Assembly: GCA_038106575.1 (NCBI GenBank) | Contig: JAYOED010000002.1 | Coordinates: forward strand, 1 to 64,000 | DNA: 64,000 nt | Reading direction: 5' to 3' | DNA from: Ga0077527 sp038106575 | Lineage (GTDB): Bacteria; Pseudomonadota; Gammaproteobacteria; Burkholderiales; SG8-41 | Shown here: positions 52,146-63,716 of the stretch, in pieces | Layout: every line of letters starts with the position of its first letter | Numbering within the stretch: the stretch's first letter is position 1 | The notes under the pieces: generated by a model | Told to the model about the DNA's origin: nothing | Database searches by the model: none | The model's input: the letters and a program-made list of their open reading frames with translations, nothing else | Made by a program: the position numbers and the translations under genes

Positions 52146-52769
52146 TCAGCTCGCGACCATCAGGCCGTTGACGACCTTGACCTTGCTGCCCAACGCGAAA
52201 CCAGGCTGCGTCTCGTAGGAGAAAGTAAGGGTCGTGCCGTCATCCATCTTGACGACCACGTCATAGTGCGTCGTGGTCTTCATGTTTTTCTCGACCTGGT
52301 GGCTGGCATAGGCACCGCCGGCTACACCAGCCACGGTGGCGATTTTCTTGCCGGAACCGCCGCCGATCTGGTTGCCGAGAATGCCCCCGATCAGGCCGCC
52401 GGCAACCGCGCCGAGACTGCTGCCTTCGCCTTTCTGGTTGATGGCATGGACGCCGGCAACAACGCCGCAGGTTGAACATACCGGTGCCAAATCAGGTGTG
52501 GCGACAGCCGGTTTGGATGAGGAGGCAACCTGTACCGGCTGTTTGCCGGCTCATGTTTAGTTTGGGTTTTGGTTGTGGAAGACGAAGCGGCTGCGGCCAT
52601 GGTTGGTGTCAGCTGCTTTGGCGGCTTCTGCTTCCAGGTCGGTTTCGCTGCTATTCGAGAATGAACTCAGCACCAATCCGGTCATGACGCCGATGCTCAG
52701 GGCGCTGAACACAATAACCGATACTGCGGCGGCCGCGATCAGCGGGTTCAATTTACGGGTTTCTGACAT
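52146..52769 (-). pseudogene. Glycine-zipper 2TM protein gene, disrupted in its linker
   Basis: The N-terminal part (MSETRKLNPLIAAAAVSVIV, one membrane helix, ATG 52769) and the C-terminal part (SSLGAVAGGLIGGILGNQIG glycine zipper, then a small beta domain) are in the same frame, separated by TAA and TGA at about 52551-52559. Between about 52547 and 52610 another frame encodes a typical Ala/Ser/Thr-rich linker (MAAAASSSTTKTQTKHEPA). Two compensating 1-nt shifts would therefore give an intact ~207-residue membrane protein of the outer-membrane-SlyB-like/glycine-zipper kind. Either two indel errors or an old lesion. Confidence 0.65.
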
Positions 52770-52908
52770 GTTGCTCTCCTTTCGCATCAGAATGACAGGT
52801 GCATCCTAAGCGGCGTCCGGAACCGGCGCGTATAAAAAAAGTCATACGCTTACAAAGCGTTACAGCATTTTTCCAGAGAAATTCATAACAAAGTTGGCGT
52901 TGACGGAG

Positions 52909-54897
<1,989 letters not shown>

Positions 54898-54918
54898 CCG
54901 TTGGGATTACTTCCGCTG

Positions 54919-56421
54919 CTATTCCGGCCGCATATGTGGAAAGAGGATTACATCGCGGATTGACGGGCTGTCGGTCAGCAGCATGACCAGACGATCGATA
55001 CCGATACCGGCTCCGCCGCAGGGTGGCAGGCCGTATTCGAGCGCGCGAATGTAATCTGCATCGTAGTGCATGGCTTCATGGTCACCGGCGTCTTTCTGGC
55101 GGACTTGTTCGCGGAAACGTTCGGCCTGGTCTTCGGGGTCGTTCAACTCGGAGAAACCGTTGGCGATTTCGCGACCGGCGATGTAGAGCTCGAAGCGTTC
55201 GGTAATGTCCGGGTTAACATCGCTGCGTCGCGCCAGGGGTGAAACCTCGGCAGGATAGTCGGTGATATAGGTTGGCTCGAACAGTTCGGCTTCCACGGTG
55301 TTTTCAAATAGTGTCAGCTGCAGGCCGCCAAGTCCGTCCTTGTCGCGATAGGGGATTTTCAGTTCCTCGAGTTTGGCGATGATGCGGGCACGATCATCCA
55401 GCACATCGTCGCCGATATCGGGCCGGTATTTCTTGATGGCACCGGTGATGGTCAGTCGCGCAAAGGGTTTCGACAGGTCAATGGCACGGCCCTGGTAGGT
55501 AATCTGTTCGAACCCGTGTGCGGCTTGCGCTGCGGCGCGGATGATCTGTTCGATGAATTCCATCAGGAAAGCGTGGTTGACATAGGCAACGTAGAACTCG
55601 AGCATCGTGAATTCGGGGTTGTGCCGGGTCGAAATCCCTTCGTTGCGGAAATTGCGGTTTATTTCGAATACTTTTTCGAAGCCGCCTACGACCAGCCGCT
55701 TGAGGTAGAGCTCGGGGGCGATGCGCAGGTAAAGCTGCATGTCCAGCGCGTTATGGTGTGTAACGAATGGTCGTGCCGAGGCGCCGCCGGGAATTGGCTG
55801 CATCATCGGCGTTTCGGCTTCGTAAAAGCGCTGTGACAACAGCAGGTTGCGGATAGCCTGGATAATACGCCCGCGCTGTACGAATACCAGTCGCGTTTCA
55901 TCGTTCATGATTAGGTCGACGTAGCGCTGGCGGTATTTCATTTCCTGATCGGTAAGGCCATGAAATTTTTCCGGCAGCGGTCGCAGTGACTTGGTCAGCA
56001 GGCGAAGGTTCTTGACGCGGATCGTCAGTTCGCCTTTTTGGGTCTTGAACAGTAATCCGCTGACGCCGACGATGTCGCCTATGTCGTAATGCTTGAATTC
56101 TTCGACGGCTTCAGCACCGGTATCGTCGACAGAGACATAAATCTGGATGCGGCCGCTCATGTCCTGGATGGTGGCGAAGCAGGCCTTACCCATGACCCGC
56201 TTGAGCATGATGCGTCCGGCAACGCCGACAACAAGCGCAGCGTCAGTGATTTCCTTGGCGGTTTTTTCCTCAAATCCTTCCGCAAGTGCTGCGGCCAGGT
56301 GGGGGCGGACGAAATCGTTGGGGAAAGCCGTACCCTTTTTGCGCAGCGCTTCGAGCTTTACGCGACGTTCCTCAATGATCTTGTTGGTATCGGTGGGCGG
56401 CTTGGTGTTCGGGTTTTCCAT
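54919..56421 (-). CDS. lysS: Lysyl-tRNA synthetase, class II
   Basis: 500 residues. OB-fold anticodon-binding domain (about 60-170), then the class II catalytic core: motif 2 FRNEGISTRHNPEFTMLEFY and motif 3 GLPPCGGAGIGIDRLVMLL. It lies 14 bp downstream of prfB, the conserved prfB-lysS operon of proteobacteria. Confidence 0.97.
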   Translation of the reverse strand: MENPNTKPPTDTNKIIEERRVKLEALRKKGTAFPNDFVRPHLAAALAEGFEEKTAKEITDAALVVGVAGRIMLKRVMGKACFATIQDMSGRIQIYVSVDDTGAEAVEEFKHYDIGDIVGVSGLLFKTQKGELTIRVKNLRLLTKSLRPLPEKFHGLTDQEMKYRQRYVDLIMNDETRLVFVQRGRIIQAIRNLLLSQRFYEAETPMMQPIPGGASARPFVTHHNALDMQLYLRIAPELYLKRLVVGGFEKVFEINRNFRNEGISTRHNPEFTMLEFYVAYVNHAFLMEFIEQIIRAAAQAAHGFEQITYQGRAIDLSKPFARLTITGAIKKYRPDIGDDVLDDRARIIAKLEELKIPYRDKDGLGGLQLTLFENTVEAELFEPTYITDYPAEVSPLARRSDVNPDITERFELYIAGREIANGFSELNDPEDQAERFREQVRQKDAGDHEAMHYDADYIRALEYGLPPCGGAGIGIDRLVMLLTDSPSIRDVILFPHMRPE

Positions 56422-56435
56422 GTTGAAGTCCTGGT

Positions 56436-57540
56436 TCAGAGACCTGATTTGAGACTGGCGGTGATGAAATCATCGAGATCGCCGTCCAATACTGCCTGGG
56501 TGTTGCCGATTTCGACATTGGTGCGCAGATCCTTGATTCGCGACTGGTCGAGCACGTATGAACGTATCTGGTGGCCCCAGCCGATATCGGTCTTGGAGTC
56601 CTCCAGTGCCTGTTTCTGCTCGTTTCTTTTGCGCAACTCGAGTTCAAACAACTTCGATTTCAGCATCGCGTGGGCTTCAGCGCGATTGCGGTGCTGTGAG
56701 CGGTCGTTCTGGCATTGCACGACGATGCCGGTGGGAACGTGAGTGATGCGCACCGCGGAGTCCGTCTTGTTGATGTGCTGGCCGCCGGCGCCGGATGCAC
56801 GGTAGGTGTCGATGCGCAGGTCGGCCGGGTTGATTTCGATTTCGATCGAGTCGTCGACTTCCGGATAGACGAACACGCTGGCAAAAGAAGTATGGCGCCG
56901 GTTGTTGGAATCGAACGGCGACTTGCGGACCAGCCGGTGGACACCGGTTTCGGTACGCAGGTGGCCAAAGGCGTAGTCACCAGTGATTTTCAGCGAGGCG
57001 CTCTTGAGTCCAGCGACATCACCAACGGATTCCTCTAGCACTTCGACACGGAAATCCTTCTGCTCGCAATAACGCAAGTACATGCGTTCCAGCATCGACG
57101 CCCAGTCCTGGGCCTCGGTGCCGCCCGAGCCGGCCTGAATGTCGAGAAAGCAGTTGTTGGCGTCCATCGGGTTGGAGAACATGCGGCGGAACTCCATGTC
57201 CTCGAGAATGCCGTTCAGCTTGCCGGCATCCTGTTCGACCGCGACCAGGGTGTTATCGTCCTTCTCGTCGCGCGCTATTTCGAACAGTTCGCGCGCGTCA
57301 CGCATCTCACGGTCAAGGTCGCGCAGCGTGACAACGATGCCTTCAAGCGATTTGCGCTCGCGTCCGACTTCCTGCGCGCGCTTGGCGTCTTCCCATAACG
57401 CTGGATCTTCGCTCAGCTTGACCAGTTCTTCGAGGCGGCGGGTTTTGGCCTCGTAGTCAAAGATACCTCCGCAGAGCTCCCGCGCGCTCCTCGAGGTCGT
57501 ACAGACGGTTGTCAATGGCGTTGATGCGTTCGGATTCCAT
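56436..57540 (-). CDS. prfB: Peptide chain release factor 2 (programmed +1 frameshift)
   Basis: Starts at ATG 57540. 27 codons end in ...GALRRYL before an in-frame TGA (57459-57457); a +1 shift continues with DYEAKTRRLEELV to 56436, total 367 residues. The tripeptide anticodon SPF lies in VRKSPFDS and the catalytic GGQ in ASGAGGQHINKT. RF2 reads UAA and UGA. With selenoproteins in the same genome, RF2 competes with SelB at UGA, so its autoregulation is of direct interest here. Confidence 0.97.
57456..57470 (-). promoter_or_regulatory. prfB +1 programmed frameshift site
   Basis: Minus strand GGAGG-TAT-CTT-TGA-C: a Shine-Dalgarno-like element, slippery CTT and the UGA stop followed by C, as in E. 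coli prfB. Confidence 0.95.
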
Positions 57541-57592
57541 GGGATATTCGCGGGAAAAGACGGATTTTACCGCAGCTCCTGCCACGCGTCTC

Positions 57593-58531
57593 TCAGATGA
57601 CCGGCGTTTTGACCGGTTTGCCTTCGAGATGCAGCAGGATGTTCTCGATCTGCAATGCGCCCATTGCCGTCCGCGTCTCGTTGGTCGCGCTGGCCATGTG
57701 CGGCAGCAGCACGATGTTCTCAAGTTCAAAGAAGGCCGGGGGCACGTTGGGTTCGTCGTCATAGACGTCGAGTCCGGCTCCGGCGATTTTCTGCTGCTGC
57801 AGATATTTCAGCAACACGGGCTGGTCCACCACCGAGCCTCGGGCGACGTTGACCAGGTATCCCTGCGGTCCCAGTGCGTCTAGTACTGCGGCATTGACCA
57901 ATCTGTCCGTTTCAGGGCCGCCGGGCGTGATTGCAACCAACACGTCGCTATTCTTCGCCAGTGTCACCGGATCGGGATCATAGGCGTAGGGCACGTTCTT
58001 GCGGTTGCGATTGTGGTAGCGGATGGCCATCTTGAGGGCTTGCGCACGCGCTGCAATTTCCTCGCCGATGCGGCCGAGGCCGAGTATGCCCAGCGTCTTG
58101 CCTCCAAGGGAGGTGGTGAACGGATAGGTGCCGTCGGTTTTCCAGTGTCCTGCGCGTACGTAGCGGTCGGCTTGCGGGAATTTGCGCAACGTATTTAAGA
58201 TCAGTGCAATCGCGCAGTCAGCGACACAGTCATTCAACGCATTCGCGGTGTTGGTGACGGTGATGCCTCGTTTTTTCGCTGCGTCGAGGTCGATCTGGTC
58301 TACGCCGACGCCGAAGTTGGCGATGATTCCCAGTTTAGGCAGCGCGTCCATCAGCGCGGCGTCAACTTTTGAATGGCCAGTGTGGGCAAGGGCGCGAATC
58401 TTAGGAGCGGCCGCTTTCAGTGCGGCGGCGCGATCCTGTGCCTCCCACAGCTTGATCAATTCAAATTCCTGTTCCATCCGGCGCTGAGTCACCTGATGGC
58501 CTTTGGCGGTGAGCAGTAGATCATGTTTCAT
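57593..58531 (-). CDS. D-2-hydroxyacid dehydrogenase (glyoxylate/hydroxypyruvate reductase-like)
   Basis: 312 residues. NAD(P) motif GLGRIGEEIAARAQALKM; catalytic Arg in NVARGSVVDQ, Glu in DVYDDEPNVP and His in LLPHMASATNE. The NR pair in YHNRNRKNV after the Rossmann strand suggests NADPH preference. Lies between recJ and prfB on the same strand. Confidence 0.9.
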   Translation of the reverse strand: MKHDLLLTAKGHQVTQRRMEQEFELIKLWEAQDRAAALKAAAPKIRALAHTGHSKVDAALMDALPKLGIIANFGVGVDQIDLDAAKKRGITVTNTANALNDCVADCAIALILNTLRKFPQADRYVRAGHWKTDGTYPFTTSLGGKTLGILGLGRIGEEIAARAQALKMAIRYHNRNRKNVPYAYDPDPVTLAKNSDVLVAITPGGPETDRLVNAAVLDALGPQGYLVNVARGSVVDQPVLLKYLQQQKIAGAGLDVYDDEPNVPPAFFELENIVLLPHMASATNETRTAMGALQIENILLHLEGKPVKTPVI

Positions 58532-58578
58532 AATATTTAATTAAATCAAATATTTAAGTTTATTTTTTGGCATTGGGG

Positions 58579-60267
58579 TTATTTCGTATGCCAATGTTCG
58601 AGAATGAATTGCAGGGTGGTGACGCCACTGTAGTGGTTGGCGGAAAGGCGGTAAGTGGCAGCGATGCGCTCAGGCAGCGGATCGGCCTGTCCGAACAGCA
58701 TGGCATCGAATTGCCGATCATTGCGCTTCAGCCGCAGTTTAAGATGGCGTTCGCCGACAATTCGCTGGGTCATGATTTCGAAGGTGTCGTAGAAACGCGG
58801 CTCTGGAAAGCCCTGTCCCCACACTGCCTCGGCCAGAGTTTTGGCGTTGTCCAGCGTTGCATCTGCAGCCGCCAGCGGACCATCGGTGATCCACTCTCGT
58901 TCAAGATCAGCCGGGGTCAGCAGTTCACGGACCACAGTTTCGAAGGCATTCTGGAATTCGCTGAACGCTCCGGGGTGCAGTGTCAGGCCCGCTGCTGCAG
59001 CGTGGCCGCCGAAACGCAGGATCAGCTGCGGGTGGCGTTTCGACACCAGATCCAGCGCATCGCGCAGATGCAGCGACGGGATCGAGCGTCCTGAGCCTTT
59101 GATCTCGCCGTCACTGGCTCCGGCAAAAGCGAACACCGGACGGTGCACGCGTTCACGCAGTCGCGAGGCAAGGATGCCGATGACGCCCTGGTGCCAAGCG
59201 GGATCGTGCAGGCACAGGGTATAACTGGTGACCTCGGTATTGACCGCTGCCAGCGCCGATTCCTGCATTTCAGATTCGATGTCGCGGCGCTGACGGTTGA
59301 GCCGGTCAAGTTGTGAGGCGATTTCCGCGGCGCGCACAGGATCGTCGGTAACCAGGCACTCGATGCCCAGCGACATGTCATCGAGCCGTCCTGCGGCATT
59401 GAGTCGGGGTCCTGCGACAAAGCCTAGGTCATAGGCGCCGGCGCGGCGAATGTCTCGGCCGGCGGCGTTGAACAGGGCCTGCAGGCCGGGCTGGGCGCGA
59501 CCGGCGCGCATGCGCTGCAAACCCTGCTGAACCAGCAGACGGTTGTTGTCGTCGAGCCGTACCACGTCTGCCACCGTGCCGAGTGCGACCAGATCGAGCA
59601 ATGCGCCGAGATTGGGTTCTGTTTTTCCGGAGTAAACGCCGCGCGAGCGCAGTTCGGCGCGCAGAGCCAGCATCAGGTAGAATATGACGCCGACGCCGGC
59701 CAGGTTCTTGCTGGGAAATTCGCAGTCGGGCTGGTTGGGGTTGATGATGCACCACGCCGCCGGCAGCGTATCGCCGGGCAGGTGATGGTCGGTGACCAGC
59801 ACTTTCATCCCGAGCGCATTGGCTTCTGCGACGCCGTCGATGCTGGCAATGCCGTTGTCGACGGTGATCAGCACGTCGGGTTTTTTCTGTCCGGCGGCGA
59901 GGCGCACGATTTCCGGCGTCAGGCCGTAGCCGTATTCGAAACGGTTGGGCACCAGATAATCGACCTGGGCGCCAAAACCGCGCAACGCGCGCAGGCCGAC
60001 TGCGCACGCCGTGGCGCCGTCAGCATCGTAGTCAGCAACGATCAGGAACTTTTTGCCGGCGGCTATGGCATCGGCTAGCAGTGCCGCCATGGTTCCGGCA
60101 TTGAGCAGCCGTTCCGGAGGAATCAGTCGCGACAAGTCGGACTTCAGCTGGTCGACGCTGCCGATTCCGCGAGCCGCGTAAATTCGCGCCATGAACGGGT
60201 TGACGCCTCCGGAAACAAGGCGCGAAATGCAGTCCGCGTCGGCGGGACGGACGACGATGCTGCTCAT
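58579..60267 (-). CDS. recJ: Single-stranded-DNA-specific exonuclease RecJ
   Basis: 562 residues from ATG 60267, overlapping the upstream stop (ATGA). DHH motifs: ADYDADGATACAVGLRAL, TVDNGIAS and VTDHHLPGD; DHHA1 motif FGGHAAAAGLTL; C-terminal OB domain with MLFGQ. 5'-3' exonuclease of recombination and mismatch repair. Confidence 0.95.
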   Translation of the reverse strand: MSSIVVRPADADCISRLVSGGVNPFMARIYAARGIGSVDQLKSDLSRLIPPERLLNAGTMAALLADAIAAGKKFLIVADYDADGATACAVGLRALRGFGAQVDYLVPNRFEYGYGLTPEIVRLAAGQKKPDVLITVDNGIASIDGVAEANALGMKVLVTDHHLPGDTLPAAWCIINPNQPDCEFPSKNLAGVGVIFYLMLALRAELRSRGVYSGKTEPNLGALLDLVALGTVADVVRLDDNNRLLVQQGLQRMRAGRAQPGLQALFNAAGRDIRRAGAYDLGFVAGPRLNAAGRLDDMSLGIECLVTDDPVRAAEIASQLDRLNRQRRDIESEMQESALAAVNTEVTSYTLCLHDPAWHQGVIGILASRLRERVHRPVFAFAGASDGEIKGSGRSIPSLHLRDALDLVSKRHPQLILRFGGHAAAAGLTLHPGAFSEFQNAFETVVRELLTPADLEREWITDGPLAAADATLDNAKTLAEAVWGQGFPEPRFYDTFEIMTQRIVGERHLKLRLKRNDRQFDAMLFGQADPLPERIAATYRLSANHYSGVTTLQFILEHWHTK

Positions 60268-61301
60268 GATGCTTCTGGCAGCAGCGTGTCCCAGCTTTGC
60301 GTGCGACGCCAAAATCGCAGGCGATCGAATGGATGCACAGCACAGCGCAGGCAGTGGTCCTCTCCGGTGGCCACGATCACTAGTTCTTTCAGCGGACCAG
60401 CAAGATTGGCCCACAACGGGCTGAACCAGGATTCATCGAGTGTTCGCAGCGCCTTGAGTAAGGCTTCAGGTCCGCCGTAGCGGGTTGCGTGATGGATGCA
60501 GTTCAGCGCAACCAGATGGCGTCCTTCGGGATCAGGTCTGGTGCCAAACCACAGCGCGGCATTGGTCGGGGCTGAGTTGCATTCGGCGCCGCTTTGGACG
60601 GCAAGTGCGACTGCCAAAGCGTCGTCAGAGCGTACATCGGTGAAATGCCGGCCCGGCACTACGGGTTTGCGGCTACCACCCCATAGGAACACGCTGTTGA
60701 TGATCGGCAAACCACGCGATTCGCGGGCAGCATTGACCGGATGATCGTGGAGGATCATCTGCACTTCGGTCAGTATGCGGTGCCAGTGGCTTGCGTTCGT
60801 CCCAGAAAGCAATGACTGCGGCAGAGGGCGCCCGGCGACTGCACTCAGTGTCGGAGCGATCACTGCAACAGGTTCGCTCTGGCGGATATACCAGCGGGAA
60901 GGGACATGCGATACGAAAACCAATCCGGAAGCGGAAAAGTGCTCGTTCAGCGCAGCGATTAATGCAGTTGCCTCGGCGGTTTCGAGCGTTAGTGCCGGCG
61001 ATGCGATGACGCGCGTGCCGCTGCGCTGCAATTGAAGATGCAGCGGATCTGCCCGTAACCAACAATCGGTATCCGTCGCATAGCCGTCGACTGCGGCAGT
61101 GAGTGCGGCAACAGGCCAGTCATCACGGCGTTCGACTTCAAAGGCCTGGCACAGCCAGGCTTCAGGCTCGATGGCGGGAAAATACTGACGTTCGCCGCGA
61201 CTGAGTGCGCGGCGCAGTACCGGTGCAATCGGGTCACCGGCTGTTGCCTTGGTCATGCCGCGGGACGGCAGCAGATCGGGAATGAACAGGGTGAGATGCA
61301 C
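60264..61301 (-). CDS. Conserved hypothetical protein preceding recJ
   Basis: 345 residues from GTG 61301, chosen because the frame then begins VHLTLFIPDLLPSRG, a natural N-terminus. Contains ALSRGERQYF, INSVFLWGGSRKP and HDHPVNAARESRGLPI, which recall uncharacterised cofactor-independent phosphoglycerate-mutase-like proteins found next to recJ in betaproteobacteria. Function unknown. Stop overlaps the recJ start. Confidence 0.75.
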   Translation of the reverse strand: MHLTLFIPDLLPSRGMTKATAGDPIAPVLRRALSRGERQYFPAIEPEAWLCQAFEVERRDDWPVAALTAAVDGYATDTDCWLRADPLHLQLQRSGTRVIASPALTLETAEATALIAALNEHFSASGLVFVSHVPSRWYIRQSEPVAVIAPTLSAVAGRPLPQSLLSGTNASHWHRILTEVQMILHDHPVNAARESRGLPIINSVFLWGGSRKPVVPGRHFTDVRSDDALAVALAVQSGAECNSAPTNAALWFGTRPDPEGRHLVALNCIHHATRYGGPEALLKALRTLDESWFSPLWANLAGPLKELVIVATGEDHCLRCAVHPFDRLRFWRRTQSWDTLLPEAS

Positions 61302-61423
61302 GTGATGTTGCGGATAACGGTACGGAATTGTCGACGCGACGAGTCTAGCACGCAGTTCAGCCCGCTGATGGCAAACGCACGCCGCTTTATGGCACACTGC
61401 GCCTTTGTTTTTTGCGGGCTTAC

Positions 61424-62668
61424 GTGAATTCCTTTCCGCTTTTTGTCGGCCTTCGTTATACCCGCGCGCGGCAGCGCACGCGCTTCATTTCGGTCATTTC
61501 GCTGATCTCGGTCATCGGCATTGCGTTGGGCATGACCGTGCTCATAACCGTGCTGTCTGTATTCAACGGTTTTCAGCGTGAAGTCCGCACCCGCATGCTG
61601 AGTGCGGTCGCGCATGTTCAGGTCACCGGGCTTGGTGAATCGCTGCATGACTGGCGGGATATCGCGGCGGTTGCTGCCCGGCATTCGCATGTGAAAGCCG
61701 CGGCACCTTATGTGTCGGCGCAGGGCTTGCTGACCAGCGGTGGCCACGTGCGCGGAGCCTTCCTGCGCGGCATCGATCCCACGCAGGAAGACAAAGTCAG
61801 CGAAATCGGCTCCCACATGCGTTCAGGCACTCTGGATTCGCTGCGCTCTGGCGAATACAACGTGGTGCTGGGTGCGCCGCTGTCGCGCGCGCTGCGCGTA
61901 TCCGTCGGCGACAGGGTCGTGCTGGTGGCGCCGCAGGGACAGGTGACACCGGCGGGCATACTGCCGCGGCTGCGCCAATTCACGGTGAGCGGGATCTTCG
62001 AGGTGGGACATTACGAGATCGATGCGGGACTCGCAGTGATGCACATCGCTGATGCGCAGCGTCTCTACCGCATGGACGATCGCGTTTCGGGGGTGCGCCT
62101 GCGACTGGATGACCTGTTCCGTGCGCGCAGTGTGGCCCGTGAATTGCTGAACGAACTGCCTGCGGAAGTCAGCATCAGCGACTGGTCGCAATTCAATGCG
62201 ACTTATTTCCGTGCTGTCGATCTCGAGAAGCGCATGATGTCGCTGCTGCTGTTTTTCATTATCGCCATTGCCGCCTTCAATTTGGTGGCAAGCCTGTTCA
62301 TGGTGGTCAAGGAGAAGCAGGCCGACATCGCGATACTGCGCACCATGGGCGCGTCCCCTAGTGTAGTCATGAAAATCTTCATGGTGCAGGGCACGCTGAT
62401 CGGTGCGATCGGCGTCGGGTGCGGTGTGGTGTTCGGCATCCTTGGGGCGCTGAACGTCGCGGCCATCGTCGGTTTTGTCGAGCACCTGTTCGGCTTCAAA
62501 TTCATGCCACAGGACGTCTACCAGATCGCCGACCTGCCATCCCAGCTGCAGGCCATGGACGTGATCGGCACCGCGGTGATCTCTTTCGTGCTGTCCGCAC
62601 TGGCGACGCTTTATCCGAGCTGGCGCGCGTCGCGGGTCAATCCGGCGGAGGCGCTGCGCTATGAGTGA
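61424..62668 (+). CDS. lolC: Lipoprotein-releasing system permease LolC/LolE
   Basis: 414 residues from GTG 61424. One N-terminal membrane helix (ISLISVIGIALGMTVLITVL), a large periplasmic domain (about 50-265), and three C-terminal helices with ILRTMGASPSVVMKIFMVQG, the LolC/E signature, ending SRVNPAEALRYE. A single LolC/E gene is present, as in LolF-type systems. Overlaps lolD by 8 nt. Confidence 0.95.
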   Translation: MNSFPLFVGLRYTRARQRTRFISVISLISVIGIALGMTVLITVLSVFNGFQREVRTRMLSAVAHVQVTGLGESLHDWRDIAAVAARHSHVKAAAPYVSAQGLLTSGGHVRGAFLRGIDPTQEDKVSEIGSHMRSGTLDSLRSGEYNVVLGAPLSRALRVSVGDRVVLVAPQGQVTPAGILPRLRQFTVSGIFEVGHYEIDAGLAVMHIADAQRLYRMDDRVSGVRLRLDDLFRARSVARELLNELPAEVSISDWSQFNATYFRAVDLEKRMMSLLLFFIIAIAAFNLVASLFMVVKEKQADIAILRTMGASPSVVMKIFMVQGTLIGAIGVGCGVVFGILGALNVAAIVGFVEHLFGFKFMPQDVYQIADLPSQLQAMDVIGTAVISFVLSALATLYPSWRASRVNPAEALRYE

Positions 62669-63356
62669 AGCCGTCATTGCCTGCAGCGGCCTGAGCAAGT
62701 CCTACCGGGAGGGCGCCGAAGCCGTGCCGGTGCTGCTTGGCGTCGATCTTGAAGTCATGCCGGGGGAGCGGGTGGCGATTGTCGGCGCTTCGGGTTCCGG
62801 CAAGAGTACGCTGCTGCATCTGCTCGGCGGGCTGGACGTTTCAAGTGGCGGCGAAGTCCGCATTCTTGGCCAGTTGCTGGCTACGCAAACCGAGACGGAA
62901 CGCAGCACGCTGCGTAACCGCGCACTGGGATTTGTTTACCAGTTCCATCATCTTCTTCAGGAATTCACCGCCGAGGAAAATGTGGCGATGCCGTTGATCA
63001 TCCGTGGCGAGCCACGTGCCGATGCGCTGACTGCGGCAAGAAAGATGCTTGAAGCCGTGGGCCTCGTGCACCGGCTGAATCACACCCCGGGAGAACTCTC
63101 GGGGGGTGAACGCCAGCGCGCCGCACTGGCGCGGGCGCTGGTGGCGCGCCCGGCCTGCGTGCTAGCCGACGAGCCGACCGGCAACCTTGACCGGCGCACC
63201 GCGGAGAGCGTATACGATCTGATGATGCAGCTGAACCGGGACACCAATACCGGTTTCGTGATTGTTACCCATGATCCGCGCATTGCTGAACGCGCCGACC
63301 GCATCCTAGAGCTGGAAGACGGGGTGCTGAAGCCGCTCAATCGTTCCCGCGGATGA
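62661..63356 (+). CDS. lolD: Lipoprotein-releasing system ATP-binding protein LolD
   Basis: 231 residues. Walker A GASGSGKSTLLHLLGG, signature LSGGERQRAALARAL, Walker B CVLADEPTGNLD, and the Q-loop in FVYQFHHLL. Provides energy to detach lipoproteins (such as BamD) from the inner membrane to LolA. Confidence 0.96.
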   Translation: MSEAVIACSGLSKSYREGAEAVPVLLGVDLEVMPGERVAIVGASGSGKSTLLHLLGGLDVSSGGEVRILGQLLATQTETERSTLRNRALGFVYQFHHLLQEFTAEENVAMPLIIRGEPRADALTAARKMLEAVGLVHRLNHTPGELSGGERQRAALARALVARPACVLADEPTGNLDRRTAESVYDLMMQLNRDTNTGFVIVTHDPRIAERADRILELEDGVLKPLNRSRG

Positions 63357-63693
63357 CGATCTGCATTACGCCGGCGTACATCACGTCGAGATAGAAGTCC
63401 TCGTCTGCCAGCGCCTGCTGCAGCAAAAAATGCGGCGCACCGCGCTTGATCAGTCGCGGCACGATGATGCCCAGGGCGATCACCAGCAGCCCCGTCCAGA
63501 CCCAGCCGGTCAGAGCCAGCGCCACGCCGATGCCCAGCACCGGCATCATGAACAGCGGAAGCAGCAACCGGGCGCTCAGAAAACGCGCGGCAGCCTTGGG
63601 GTCGATGGTGATATCGAGAGTACCGCTGCGATAGGCGGCCACGAACTTGCCATGGGTGTGGCGCAGGGGAGGAGGCGAGGCGGTGGTGTTCAT
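63337..63693 (-). CDS. Membrane protein, unknown
   Basis: 118 residues from ATG 63693. Two adjacent hydrophobic segments (about 42-80: LLPLFMMPVLGIGVALALTG and VWTGLLVIALGII) form a hairpin between two soluble ends. No family recognised. The 3' end overlaps lolD by 20 nt in convergent orientation. Confidence 0.65.
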   Translation of the reverse strand: MNTTASPPPLRHTHGKFVAAYRSGTLDITIDPKAAARFLSARLLLPLFMMPVLGIGVALALTGWVWTGLLVIALGIIVPRLIKRGAPHFLLQQALADEDFYLDVMYAGVMQIVIRGND

Positions 63694-63716
63694 GACCCGC
63701 CTGATTGTAAGCGCAG

